DNA of 49,606 nt from Candidatus Aveggerthella stercoripullorum (GCA_018712955.1 DVGB01000057.1:1-49606); one strand, 5' to 3'. Shown: positions 16,664 to 25,051, counted from the first letter of the stretch. Translations and numbers: made by a program. The notes: generated from the sequence alone by a model not told the origin.

Positions 16664-17836
16664 TTACTCGACGATGGTTGCGTTCTGGACTGTTTCGCCG
16701 TCTTTCGCAGGCGCGGGGCCATCCTCGTCCTTATCGCGGTCGGATGCCAACGCATCGATGACGATGGGATCGTTCACGGAATCGCGCGCTTCGTCAGACT
16801 CTTGAAGCGCCGACTTGAGCGATTCGGAGTCTTCGTTGTTCATCGGCATAAGGAAGTATGCATCTCCGCCGATGAAAATAGGCGTGAACGGCACGGGGTC
16901 CTGATCGAAGCCCAAAGCGTCGCCACGGTCGACCCCCTGCTCGGCAGCGCGCGCGTCGTATTTCGCTTTCAGTTCGGCAATCTCTGCCTTGAACTCAGCT
17001 TCCGCTTCGCCGCGCACGCGCTTGATCTGTTCTTTGGTCTCGTTCTTCCAGCGGTTTTTACGCCATGCGTAGTAGTTGGCGTTGTAGCGCATTTGGATAA
17101 GCTCGAGCACGATGCAGAACACCATCGCGAAGTACACGATGACTTTCTCAAGCGGCATGTGGATAAGCTCGATGCCGGTATGGAAGCCCGCCGCGTCAAT
17201 GACCAGCAAGCAGCCGATCGCCACGATGAACGTGAGCGCCAGCATTTTCATCTCGGGATGGCCGTTGATGAAGTTCGAAATGGGGTCAATAAAGATCATC
17301 ATCATGAACACTGCGAACATGACCGCCACGATCATGATGATCAGATGGTCCGCCATGCCGACGGCCGTGATGACCGAGTCGATAGAGAACACGACGTCCA
17401 TGACCATGATGGTGCCGACCGCCTGGGGCAGGCCGATCATATGAAGCGCTTTATGCTCTTCCGAATGCGTCGCCTTCACCTCCGTCAAGCGCAGCATGTC
17501 GACGACCTCCGAAATGCCCTTGTAGATCAAGTACGCACCGCCAAGCAGCAGCACAAGGTCGCGCACGGAGAACCCGTGGCTGTACGCACCGAGGTCGATC
17601 GTGAACAGCGGATTGGTCATGTGCACCAAAAACGACGCAAAGCTCAGGAAGACAATACGCATGACCAGCGCGCCGCCCAAACCGAGCTTTCGGCCGATAT
17701 GCTGTTTGTCCTGAGGCAGGCGGTTCGTGGTAATAGAGATGAAGACCAGATTGTCGATGCCGAGCACAATCTCAAGGAATATGAGCGAGATCATGGTAAT
17801 CCACGCTTCGGGCGTGGTGAAGACTGCCAAGTCCAC
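16664..17836 (-). CDS. TerC family membrane protein, manganese-regulated
   Basis: Integral membrane protein of the TerC/Alx/YkoY family; characterised members export Mn2+ or metallate exported enzymes. Residues 1-255 hold about seven helices with the two family motifs, LEIVLGIDNLVFIS near residue 22 and MDVVFSIDSVITAVG near residue 145, whose acidic residues lie in the membrane. After residue 255 comes a 135-residue cytosolic tail: a charged helix (EQIKRVRGEAEAEFKAEIAE), a short hydrophobic stretch and a very acidic end. The GTG at 17836 follows AAAGGA by 11 bases. The upstream manganese riboswitch supports a role in Mn homeostasis. Confidence 0.9.
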   Translation of the reverse strand: MDLAVFTTPEAWITMISLIFLEIVLGIDNLVFISITTNRLPQDKQHIGRKLGLGGALVMRIVFLSFASFLVHMTNPLFTIDLGAYSHGFSVRDLVLLLGGAYLIYKGISEVVDMLRLTEVKATHSEEHKALHMIGLPQAVGTIMVMDVVFSIDSVITAVGMADHLIIMIVAVMFAVFMMMIFIDPISNFINGHPEMKMLALTFIVAIGCLLVIDAAGFHTGIELIHMPLEKVIVYFAMVFCIVLELIQMRYNANYYAWRKNRWKNETKEQIKRVRGEAEAEFKAEIAELKAKYDARAAEQGVDRGDALGFDQDPVPFTPIFIGGDAYFLMPMNNEDSESLKSALQESDEARDSVNDPIVIDALASDRDKDEDGPAPAKDGETVQNATIVE

Positions 17837-17893
17837 GGCGGCTACCGTCCTTTCGTATTGGTCGTCAGTGCTCGTTCAGTCGAGGGCGCGCAC

Positions 17894-18003
17894 AAAAAAA
17901 GACCCATGGCGTATGCCACGAGTCTCGTCGTTCAAGACACGCCAGGCGCAAGGCCAGGATGTTGACGGGCCACATACGACGTATGCCGACTACTCCCTCA
18001 ATC
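17894..18003 (-). promoter_or_regulatory. yybP-ykoY manganese riboswitch with terminator
   Basis: Read on the minus strand, the leader has the conserved aptamer blocks in order: GGGAGTAG (17997-17990), CGTCAACAT (about 17967-17959), the GGCCTTGCGCCTGGC hairpin and AACGACGAGACT. The last block overlaps the left arm of a terminator, AGACTCGTGGC / GCCATGGGTCT (17925-17900, two G-U pairs), followed by seven T residues. This arrangement lets Mn2+ binding hold the GAGAC strand in the aptamer and prevent termination. It precedes the TerC start by about 60 bases. Aptamer identity comes from remembered consensus, not a covariance search. Confidence 0.82.
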
Positions 18004-18014
18004 AAGCTCGAATC

Positions 18015-18043
18015 ATGGTAACAAAGGCCCTGAAACCGTGCAA
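18015..18043 (-). promoter_or_regulatory. Candidate promoter of the riboswitch-terC transcript
   Basis: TTGCAC and TACCAT are 17 bases apart on the minus strand. They would start transcription a few bases before the aptamer. Confidence 0.4.
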
Positions 18044-18052
18044 TGGTATACT
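18044..18052 (+). promoter_or_regulatory. Extended -10 element upstream of the anchored protein gene
   Basis: TGGTATACT on the plus strand is an extended -10 sequence with five of six consensus bases, about 140 bases upstream of the start at 18194. No clear -35 is seen. It faces the terC promoter. Confidence 0.4.
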
Positions 18053-18193
18053 CATCCCGTAACGAACACGTCACGTTCGCCCGCGCGAACAGACACAACG
18101 CGGCCTTGCTTGCAAATGAGGCCCGGTCAAAGCGAAGTTTGCTTTGCCGAAAACTCCCGCATGCACGGAGTATCGATCATGATTGGAGGGCAG

Positions 18194-19171
18194 ATGAGCG
18201 AAGCTCCTAAGCACGCCAAGCACGCGGCGCGTCCTTCGGATGCGCAAGCGAACGCGTCAACGGACGAGCAGACGGCGCTTTCCCCCAAACCCGGCACGTT
18301 GGCGCGCGGAGCGCACGCGGTCACGCCGGAAGTGGTGCCAGATAGGCCCCCGCTCGTCCAGAAACTGCACGATTTCGCGGAGAACCGCAATCCTTACACG
18401 CCGCCTGAGCGCCTGTATACCGACCGGACCAGCGAAGAAGTATCCCGCCTGGAGACCGAAGGGCTGCGTCGACCCTTCGACCTGCCGCTTGCCGTCAAAA
18501 TCGTGCTCGGTGCGAGCGTTGCTGTCGCAGCGGTCGCAGGCGGTGTTTTCGTCTACCACTCTGCCGACGCTATCCTCAACGCCGACCAGCGCGAACAGGC
18601 CGCCCTGCAGGAAAGCCTTGCACGCGAGGTAACGCTCAACCCCCCGGCCTTGTCCACGCTTGCACCGCTCGACAACGCCGGCATTCTCGCAACGTTGCAG
18701 GCCGAAAGCGCGAACGTTGTCGACCTGACCCCGCTTCTCGCCGACGAAACCGGCATGGAAGTCGTAAAGCTCGCTGACGACGTGGACGCGTCGAACGCGG
18801 AAACCGCTGCCGCTTTGTGGACGGGGGTCGGCTCGCTCAACGCTGCCGAAGCCGTGCATTTGCTCAACGGCTCCTGGCTATTGGCAATCGACCGTTCGGA
18901 CGGCGTGAACCTGAACGTTCGCTTCGCGGACTTCACGAGCGGAAGCGCCGAAGCAGCCCTTGCCGCCGCTGTGACCGCTCAAGGCCTCGACGGCACGGCC
19001 ACCGGCGACGTGACCCAGGACAGCTCCGGCAACACTATCCAGACCGGTTCCGTGACGATTGCAGACGTGCCCTACCAGTGGCAGATTTCGGTATGCCCGC
19101 TCGACGAGTTCTACGGCATTGCAGGCATGCCTGAAACGGCCATGTACGTGGGCGTGCGCTTGTTCCAGTAA
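18194..19171 (+). CDS. Uncharacterised single-pass membrane protein
   Basis: I do not recognise this 325-residue protein. The first 95 residues are hydrophilic and probably cytosolic, with Ala/Pro/Lys-rich parts and a segment FAENRNPYTPPERLY. One membrane helix lies at about 99-121 (LAVKIVLGASVAVAAVAGGVFVY in outline). The remaining 200 residues are probably outside the cell: a helical stretch, then an alpha/beta-looking domain with SLNAAEAVHLLNGSWLLAID and a C-terminal VPYQWQISVCPLDEFYGIAG. There is no lipobox and no enzyme motif. The ATG at 18194 follows GGAGG by four bases. It stands alone between the terC promoter and a strong terminator, so it is probably monocistronic. Confidence 0.8.
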   Translation: MSEAPKHAKHAARPSDAQANASTDEQTALSPKPGTLARGAHAVTPEVVPDRPPLVQKLHDFAENRNPYTPPERLYTDRTSEEVSRLETEGLRRPFDLPLAVKIVLGASVAVAAVAGGVFVYHSADAILNADQREQAALQESLAREVTLNPPALSTLAPLDNAGILATLQAESANVVDLTPLLADETGMEVVKLADDVDASNAETAAALWTGVGSLNAAEAVHLLNGSWLLAIDRSDGVNLNVRFADFTSGSAEAALAAAVTAQGLDGTATGDVTQDSSGNTIQTGSVTIADVPYQWQISVCPLDEFYGIAGMPETAMYVGVRLFQ

Positions 19172-19211
19172 GACGGAAACGCACAAACCCCTGCATAACG
19201 CAGGAACACGA

Positions 19212-19243
19212 AAAAGGGGCTTCGAATAATCGAAGCCCCTTTT
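19212..19243. terminator. Strong bidirectional terminator
   Basis: AAAAGGGGCTTCGA, a four-base loop and its perfect 14-base complement ending in TTTT. It ends the anchored protein gene and can also stop the permease transcript coming from the right. Confidence 0.92.
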
Positions 19244-19343
19244 GTACGCCCGCTTACCCACGAGGGCGCATTCTCATCCCAAATCGGACGGTACTCGCAT
19301 GCTGCAACGGAGGCCGCACGTGCCACCTGCGGCTAATCGTTTC

Positions 19344-20840
19344 CTACAAAACGACCGTGCCCGTTGCGAGCAGCAACGCGGAAACGACTGCAAGCACGAT
19401 GATAAACGCGAGGATGAGCTTGTCGCGCAAAAGCTGGAAGCACGGTTGGTTGCGCTGGCGTTTGCCGATGGCGTAGACAACGACGCCCGGCAGGAAGAGC
19501 AGCGACATGAGCACCACGTACTCAATGCCCGTTGCGTATACCAGGAACAGGCTGAAAGCCACGCCGATAATGCCGCAGACAACCCATTTTGCCACCGGCC
19601 CCGACAGCTTACCCTTGAACAGGTCCTGAGACGTAACGGACAGCTTCAAGAAGAAGAGCGAAGACAGGAAGTACGGGATAAGGATCAAGCCGAGCGAAAG
19701 CACATAGAAGAACTGGTACGTGCCTTCCGAAAGCACCATCAGCACGAAGAACGCTTCGACGACGAGCGCGGAAATGACGAGCGTGCGCACAGGCGCGCCC
19801 TTCTTGTTCGTGACCGCAAAGCTCTTCGTGAACACGCCGAGACGTGCCGCTTCGAACGGGACCTCGGAAGTCAAGACGGTATAGCCCAGCATGGCTCCCA
19901 GAAGCGAAAGGATGACGCCGCAGTTGATAAGCACGGCGCCCCAGGGGCCGACGGCGGCTTCCATGATGCCAGCCAGACTGGGGTTGGACAGTTCCGCCAG
20001 CTGTTCGCGCGGCAGAATACCCATGCCAAGAATGGAAACGACCAGGTAGAGCGCCAAAACACTGCAGAAGGAAATGATCGTTGCCTTGCCGACGTCAGAA
20101 GGCTTTTTCGCGCGACCGGACATAGCGCACGCGCCCTCGATGCCCAGGAAGACCCACGCAGTGGTCGTGACCGCGCCCATGACCTGATCGCCGAACGGCA
20201 GACCGCCCTCTTCGCCCCAGAAGTTCTGCATGAAGATTTCCGGATCAAAGCGCTGCAGGAAGATGATGGACACGATCACCACGAACAGCGGAACCATTTT
20301 CGAAAGCGTAACGACCGCGTTCACGGCCGTCGCATCCTTGATGCCGCGCGACACCAGGAGCGTATAACCCCACACGATGACGGAGGCGCCGATAATAGAA
20401 GGCACGTTGTTGCCTTCGCCGAAGACAGGGAAGAAATACGAGAACGCGCCGAAAAGCAGCGCCGAGAAACTGACCGTGCACAGAATAGCGCTAATCCAGT
20501 AACCCCACGCCGAGTTGAAGCCCGCGAACTCACCGAACCCGGCGCTCGCATAGCTGTAAATACCGCCTTCAAGCTCAGGACGGAGGCGGCTGAGTCCGTA
20601 AAAGCACATCATGAGGCAGAAATAGCCGACCGCGGCAATGGCCCATGCAGTAAGGACCGCGCCGGTATTCGCTCCGGACGCGGCCATGTCCCCCGTGAAC
20701 GTCCACACGCCACCGCCCACAATGAGCGTGACAACGGACGTGACCATACGGAAAATGCCCATCTCCTTGTGTTTTTTGTCGACCGCCTGATGCGTGACGA
20801 CCGGTGCGGAAGCGGCCGTTTGCAGGCCTTCAGCAGCCAT
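19344..20840 (-). CDS. APC family amino acid antiporter/permease (basic amino acid/polyamine type)
   Basis: Membrane transporter of the amino acid-polyamine-organocation superfamily, about 12 helices in 498 residues. The resemblance is closest to the arginine/ornithine-type antiporters: VTLIVGGGVWTFTGDM in helix 1, LEGGIYSYASAGFG in helix 3 and WVFLGIEGACAMSGRAKKPSDVGKAT around helix 6. The substrate is not fixed by sequence, and no arginine deiminase gene is adjacent. The ATG at 20840 is chosen over longer in-frame forms because it gives a normal N-terminus; its ribosome binding site (TGGGGA) is only fair. Confidence 0.85.
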   Translation of the reverse strand: MAAEGLQTAASAPVVTHQAVDKKHKEMGIFRMVTSVVTLIVGGGVWTFTGDMAASGANTGAVLTAWAIAAVGYFCLMMCFYGLSRLRPELEGGIYSYASAGFGEFAGFNSAWGYWISAILCTVSFSALLFGAFSYFFPVFGEGNNVPSIIGASVIVWGYTLLVSRGIKDATAVNAVVTLSKMVPLFVVIVSIIFLQRFDPEIFMQNFWGEEGGLPFGDQVMGAVTTTAWVFLGIEGACAMSGRAKKPSDVGKATIISFCSVLALYLVVSILGMGILPREQLAELSNPSLAGIMEAAVGPWGAVLINCGVILSLLGAMLGYTVLTSEVPFEAARLGVFTKSFAVTNKKGAPVRTLVISALVVEAFFVLMVLSEGTYQFFYVLSLGLILIPYFLSSLFFLKLSVTSQDLFKGKLSGPVAKWVVCGIIGVAFSLFLVYATGIEYVVLMSLLFLPGVVVYAIGKRQRNQPCFQLLRDKLILAFIIVLAVVSALLLATGTVVL

Positions 20841-21350
20841 GTGAAATCCCCACTTTCTATTCCGCGCAGCACACTCCCATTCTCTGCGCGGGTCGAACAA
20901 AGTACTCGTCAATGATACCAAAGCAAAAACGAGCCAACGTATGAATCCGGCACTTTATTCGAATGCGGCGGTATGCCGTCGGTCACCTATGCAGCAGAAT
21001 TAAAACAAGCTGAAACAAAGCTGAAACATGAAACCATCGAAAAACGGCATGCATCTTCTGGCCGCATGGCTTACGAACGCCGATTTCGGTCTTGCGACGC
21101 TCTGCATGTTGAAGGTGATTTCTGCATACTTATGCAAAACCGGGCTTTGGACAAGCCCCCAAAGCCCGGTTCATACAAACAGATAGCATGAATATTCATT
21201 TTTCAGTATGGCTCGATTTCATCGGAATCGCGACCACATTTGCTGAACCCTGTCAAGAGCAGCGCAGAACCGCAAGCCGCGCACGGTCACGAAACGAGCA
21301 ATTCCTCCAACCCGTCAAAGCGGTCGGAAAAGACAGGCGAAAGGCATGCC
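20841..21350. other. 510-base gap with no convincing gene
   Basis: The stretch between the permease and the universal stress gene holds the permease leader, a hairpin at 21138-21171, the dyad TGCATA-CT-TATGCA at 21123-21136 and a short direct repeat AAGCTGAAACA near 21007-21029. An open frame at 20973-21191 is rejected because the hairpin lies inside it and it lacks a ribosome binding site. A small RNA cannot be excluded. Confidence 0.5.
21138..21171 (-). terminator. 13-bp hairpin downstream of the universal stress gene
   Basis: AACCGGGCTTTGG pairs perfectly with CCAAAGCCCGGTT around an eight-base loop. On the minus strand it is followed by TTTTGC, on the plus strand by no T-tract, so it most likely ends a minus-strand transcript. 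That leaves an untranslated tail of about 180 bases after the stop codon at 21351. Confidence 0.7.
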
Positions 21351-21797
21351 CTATTCGCCCTGCTTCACGACCAGGACGTCGCAGCGAAGATTGCGGATGA
21401 GGTACGTGCTGACACTGCCCACGAAGACGTAAGCAACCTGCGAGAGCCCACGCTCGCCGCAGAGGACCAGGTCAGCGCCGTACGGCTCAATCAGTTTATG
21501 GTGCAGCGTGTCCGTAATCTGCCCCGCGTCCACGCTCACCGTCACGCGCGGAATACGCGCGTCGGCACGTGCTGCGTCAAGCGCTTCCTTAATCTGGCCT
21601 TCAAAGCGCGCTTGCACCTCAGAGCACAGCTCTCCCATGTCGATGCCGGTTGCTTCGACCGGCACGGCATCCACCACGTGGCCGAAGCACAGCTCAGCCT
21701 CGTTCTCTGCAGCCAAGACGACAGCCTTCTTCGCGACTTCAAGCTGCATATCGCTGCCATCAAGCGCGGCGAAGACTTTTTTGTACACGTTTCCCAT
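21351..21797 (-). CDS. Universal stress protein
   Basis: UspA-fold protein of 148 residues, probably ATP-binding and helping stress survival. It begins YKKVFAALDGSDMQLEVAKKAV and ends with the nucleotide-binding pattern G-x2-G-x9-G-S (GERGLSQVAYVFVGS) before the last strand CDVLVVKQ. This pattern marks the ATP-binding subgroup. Two adjacent ATGs occur; the second, at 21797, has the better spacing (five bases) from GGAGG. It follows the copA gene by 120 bases on the same strand, and may be read from the copper operon or have its own promoter. Confidence 0.92.
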   Translation of the reverse strand: MGNVYKKVFAALDGSDMQLEVAKKAVVLAAENEAELCFGHVVDAVPVEATGIDMGELCSEVQARFEGQIKEALDAARADARIPRVTVSVDAGQITDTLHHKLIEPYGADLVLCGERGLSQVAYVFVGSVSTYLIRNLRCDVLVVKQGE

Positions 21798-21920
21798 CAT
21801 GCCCTCCTCGCATTGTGCGGACCCTTGCCCCTGACGGGCGGCAGAAAGTTCGCGCGGATGTCCGCGCAACGACGGTCGTGCGACAGATGCGCACCGTGCG
21901 CAATGCAGCCGAAAAGCGCT

Positions 21921-22130
21921 TTACGAAAGAGAAGTCACCTCGTAGCCAGCGTCCACGATAGCATCCGTGAGCGCCTGGTCGGCCACGTCCTCCGACAGAG
22001 TGACCGTCGCGCATTTCGCGTCCAAGTCGACGTCTGCCGATTGGACCCCAGTGACGCCTTCGAGCGCTTTCTTCACGTGGGCCACGCAATGCGGGCACAT
22101 CATGCCTTCGACTCCGATCGTCCTTACCAT
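21921..22130 (-). CDS. copZ: Possible free CopZ copper chaperone from an internal start of copA
   Basis: The last 69 codons of copA form exactly one heavy-metal-associated domain, the size of a normal CopZ: MVRTIGVEGMMCPHCV at the start and DAIVDAGYEV near the end. The codon for the first Met is an ATG preceded by AAAGGAG at six bases, a stronger ribosome binding site than that of copA itself. This site lies within the acidic linker coding region. A separate chaperone, identical to the C-terminal domain, is therefore probably translated in addition to the fusion. In E. coli a free chaperone also arises from copA, by frameshifting at the other end. The site is seen; the product is inferred. 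Confidence 0.55.
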   Translation of the reverse strand: MVRTIGVEGMMCPHCVAHVKKALEGVTGVQSADVDLDAKCATVTLSEDVADQALTDAIVDAGYEVTSLS

Positions 22131-24554
22131 ACTATACTCCTTTCGCACATCCGCGGGCCTCTCTTCGGCCTGCGCGGTGGATTCCTCGGTCGTGCTCGCT
22201 GCGTCACAAAAGCCAAGAGCGCCGTCAGACGAGGGCTTTCCTGCTTCGATCTCCCCCGTTTCAGCAGCGTCGCCCTGCGAAAACGACGGCTTCCAGCGAC
22301 GCAGGCGCAGCGCGTTCGACACAACGCAGACCGACGAGCAGCTCATCGCCGCCGCGCCGATCATCGGGTTCAAGGTAATGCCGAAGCCGGACAGAACGCC
22401 CGCGGCCACCGGGATGCAAACGGCGTTGTAGAACAGCGCCCAGAACAAGTTCTGTTTGATGATGCGCATGGTCGCACGCGACAGTTCGATGGCAGCCGCA
22501 ACGTCCATCAGGTCAGAGCGTGTAAGTACGATGTCGGCAGATTCCATGGCAATGTCCGTGCCCGCGCCGATGGCGATACCGACGTCGGCGCGCGCTAAAG
22601 CAGGCGCGTCGTTAATGCCGTCGCCTACCATGGCGACCGTACCCTCACGCGAAAGTGCACGAACGCGCTCTTCCTTTTCGCCGGGCAGCACCCCGGCAAC
22701 GACTTCGTCCACCCCGACGCAACGTCCGACCGCACGTGCCGTCAGTTCGTTATCGCCCGTGAGCATGACGACCTTTATGCCCAGCTCGCGCAACGTGGTG
22801 ACGGCCGTTTTGCTCGACGGCTTCACCGCGTCTGCAATCGTAACGAAACCGAGCAAACGGCCATCCTGCGCGACGAACACGGGGGTCTGACCCTCGTCCG
22901 CGCATGCCTGCGCTTTGTCGAATGTCCCTTGCGCCGAAACGCCCAGACGATCCATCATGCGCGCATTGCCCACGCACACTTCGCTTCCTGCGACCGCGCC
23001 CGCGATGCCCTCGCCCTCGTGCTGCGAAAAAGAGCTCGCCTCGAACCGCTGCGCATCATTGCGTTCCGCATAATCGCAGACCGCACGAGCTAAGGGGTGC
23101 TCCGAGCGCGCCTCGAGCGCCGCCGCAAGGCCTATCATGCGCACCGCATCCACGCCCGCAAGCGCATGCACGCCCACAACTTCGGGCTTTCCTTTCGTGA
23201 TCGTACCCGTCTTATCAAGCACGACCGAACGCACGTCATGCGCTGTCTCGAGCGCTTCGGCGGATTTGATCAGCACGCCATGCGTCGCACCGCGGCCCGT
23301 GCCCACCATGATGGCCGTCGGCGTCGCCAGACCAAGAGCGCACGGACACGAAATGACGAGGACGGACACGCCGTGCACGAACGCGGTTTCGAACGAGGAT
23401 CCGATTGCGCAGAGCCAGACGAGAAACGTTACGAGCGCAATGCCTATCACGACCGGCACGAACACGCCGGCTATCTTGTCGGCAATCTTCTCGATGGGCG
23501 CTTTTGAGGACGTTGCTTCGTCCACAAGGCGAACGATTGCCGCAAGCGCGGTGTCGTCCCCCACGCGCTCAGCGCGCACGGCAAGCCATCCCGTGCGCAC
23601 GATAGTCGCGCCCGTCACCGTCTCCCCCGGTGTTTTATGCGCCGGAGCAGACTCGCCGGTGATGAGCGACTCGTCGACGGACGCCGAACCCTCGACGACC
23701 GTGCCGTCAGCAGGAATGCTCTGCCCTGTCCGCACGACGAGAATGTCGCCAGGACGAACCAGATCGCTCGGCACTTCTTTTTCTTTGCCGTCTTCGCGCT
23801 TGATGGCCGTCTTCGGCGCAAGGTCCATGAGCTTCGTCAGCGCATCGGTGGTCTTCCCTTTCGCCCGCGCCTCGAAATACTTTCCCAGCGTGATCAGCGT
23901 CAGAATCATGGCAGCAGAATCGAAGTACAGGTTCATTGACGCCGCATGGGCCGTCGCCACGTCCCCTATGCCGAGCGCATACCCCATACGATAGATTTCA
24001 TACACACCGTAGAGCGTTGACGCGGTCGACCCGAGCGCAATGAGCGAATCCATGTTCGGCGCACCGCGAAACAGGGTCGAAAAACCGACCCGGAAAAACT
24101 TGAAGTTGACGAACACAACCGGCAATAACAGCAAGAACTGCGTAAAGGCATATGGCAGAAGCGCGGCATCGCCCGTAAGAACTGACGGTTGAGGCCAGCC
24201 GAACATGCGGCCCATCGACAGATAGAACAACGGCACCATGAACACGAAAGAGACTATCAAGCGAACACGGACCTTCCTGGCCTCTTGGGCAGCGGTGTTC
24301 GCAGGTTCTGCCGATGCGGATGCCACGGAAGCCTTCCCGTCCGCAGAACGCGGGATTGCGCCATAGCCCGCTTTCTCGACCGCGTTGACAACCTCTTGCG
24401 AGACCGCGGGCGAACCGTCGAATTCGACCTCCATGGTGTTCTTAAGCAGGTTAACTGCACAAGAAGACACGCCCTCAACGCCCGCTGCGGCCTTTTCCAC
24501 GCGCGCCGAGCAGGCGGCGCACGTCATTCCGGTGACATCGAATGTCTGCTTCAT
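21921..24554 (-). CDS. copA: Copper-translocating P1B-type ATPase with C-terminal CopZ-like domain
   Basis: Exports Cu+ across the membrane using ATP. Domains in order: heavy-metal-associated domain with MTCAACS (Cys12, Cys15), two extra helices, six core helices, the TGES actuator motif (LITGESAP), the transport site VISCPCALGLATPTA, phosphorylation motif DKTGTITKG, the HP motif SEHPLA, and GDGINDAPALA. After the last helices an acidic linker of about 55 residues leads to a second metal domain, GVEGMMCPHCVAHVKK. C-terminal metal domains are unusual, because CopA normally has them only at the N-terminus. The start at 24554 gives the family N-terminus, but its ribosome site is weak; ATG 24575 is possible. 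It lies 62 bases after csoR. Confidence 0.93.
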   Translation of the reverse strand: MKQTFDVTGMTCAACSARVEKAAAGVEGVSSCAVNLLKNTMEVEFDGSPAVSQEVVNAVEKAGYGAIPRSADGKASVASASAEPANTAAQEARKVRVRLIVSFVFMVPLFYLSMGRMFGWPQPSVLTGDAALLPYAFTQFLLLLPVVFVNFKFFRVGFSTLFRGAPNMDSLIALGSTASTLYGVYEIYRMGYALGIGDVATAHAASMNLYFDSAAMILTLITLGKYFEARAKGKTTDALTKLMDLAPKTAIKREDGKEKEVPSDLVRPGDILVVRTGQSIPADGTVVEGSASVDESLITGESAPAHKTPGETVTGATIVRTGWLAVRAERVGDDTALAAIVRLVDEATSSKAPIEKIADKIAGVFVPVVIGIALVTFLVWLCAIGSSFETAFVHGVSVLVISCPCALGLATPTAIMVGTGRGATHGVLIKSAEALETAHDVRSVVLDKTGTITKGKPEVVGVHALAGVDAVRMIGLAAALEARSEHPLARAVCDYAERNDAQRFEASSFSQHEGEGIAGAVAGSEVCVGNARMMDRLGVSAQGTFDKAQACADEGQTPVFVAQDGRLLGFVTIADAVKPSSKTAVTTLRELGIKVVMLTGDNELTARAVGRCVGVDEVVAGVLPGEKEERVRALSREGTVAMVGDGINDAPALARADVGIAIGAGTDIAMESADIVLTRSDLMDVAAAIELSRATMRIIKQNLFWALFYNAVCIPVAAGVLSGFGITLNPMIGAAAMSCSSVCVVSNALRLRRWKPSFSQGDAAETGEIEAGKPSSDGALGFCDAASTTEESTAQAEERPADVRKEYSMVRTIGVEGMMCPHCVAHVKKALEGVTGVQSADVDLDAKCATVTLSEDVADQALTDAIVDAGYEVTSLS

Positions 24555-24616
24555 CTTTTCGCTCGATTCCTGCATACGCCTTCGGCGCAATGTTCATACA
24601 CAATGCTCATGAGACC

Positions 24617-25036
24617 TTAGGACAGCTTTTTGAAAAGCCTCATGACCTCGTCCACGACTTCTGTGTTGCCACGTTGAATCTGCTCGACAACGCATGTCTC
24701 CAAATGGTTCTGCAGCACTTCGCGCGAGACCGCCTTGACCGCCGCATCGACCGCTGCAAGCTGGATGAGGACGTCACCGCAATAGCGGTTATCTTCGATC
24801 ATGCCTTTGACGCCGCGAAGTTGACCGATGATGCGGTTGAGCCGCTTCTGCACGTCCGACTGAAGCTCCGCGCTGCGCGGGGTCTCTTTGTGGCGTACGC
24901 AACAGCATGCGGACGGCATGCCTGTCTCCTGCGCACCCTCTGCAGCGTTACTCTCCGAACCGACGTCGACGCCCGAAGAAGCCAGGCCTTCCCCGTCGAT
25001 GCCCTGCTGCATCCCAATATCGCTCGGATTGATCAT
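24617..25036 (-). CDS. csoR: Copper-sensing repressor CsoR
   Basis: DUF156-family metal sensor that represses copA and releases DNA when Cu+ binds. Residues 55-139 form the usual all-helical domain (VQKRLNRIIGQLRGVKGMIE). The Cu+ ligands are Cys86, His111 and Cys115, with the same spacing (25 and 4) as the Cys-His-Cys set of M. tuberculosis CsoR. The first 54 residues are an extension not found in short CsoR proteins, with three adjacent cysteines and a histidine (CCCVRH, 44-49). The ATG at 25036 follows GAGGTGG by four bases. Start codons further in would remove part of the extension. Operators lie directly upstream. Confidence 0.92.
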   Translation of the reverse strand: MINPSDIGMQQGIDGEGLASSGVDVGSESNAAEGAQETGMPSACCCVRHKETPRSAELQSDVQKRLNRIIGQLRGVKGMIEDNRYCGDVLIQLAAVDAAVKAVSREVLQNHLETCVVEQIQRGNTEVVDEVMRLFKKLS

Positions 25037-25051
25037 AAGGCCACCTCATAT

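Noticed and set aside
16477-16761. Plus-strand frame with GGAG two bases before its ATG
   Set aside because: The ribosome site is too close, and the frame runs antisense into terC through that gene's terminator.
20973-21191. Possible 72-residue protein in the permease-usp gap
   Set aside because: A terminator-like hairpin lies inside the frame, there is no ribosome binding site and the composition is unremarkable.
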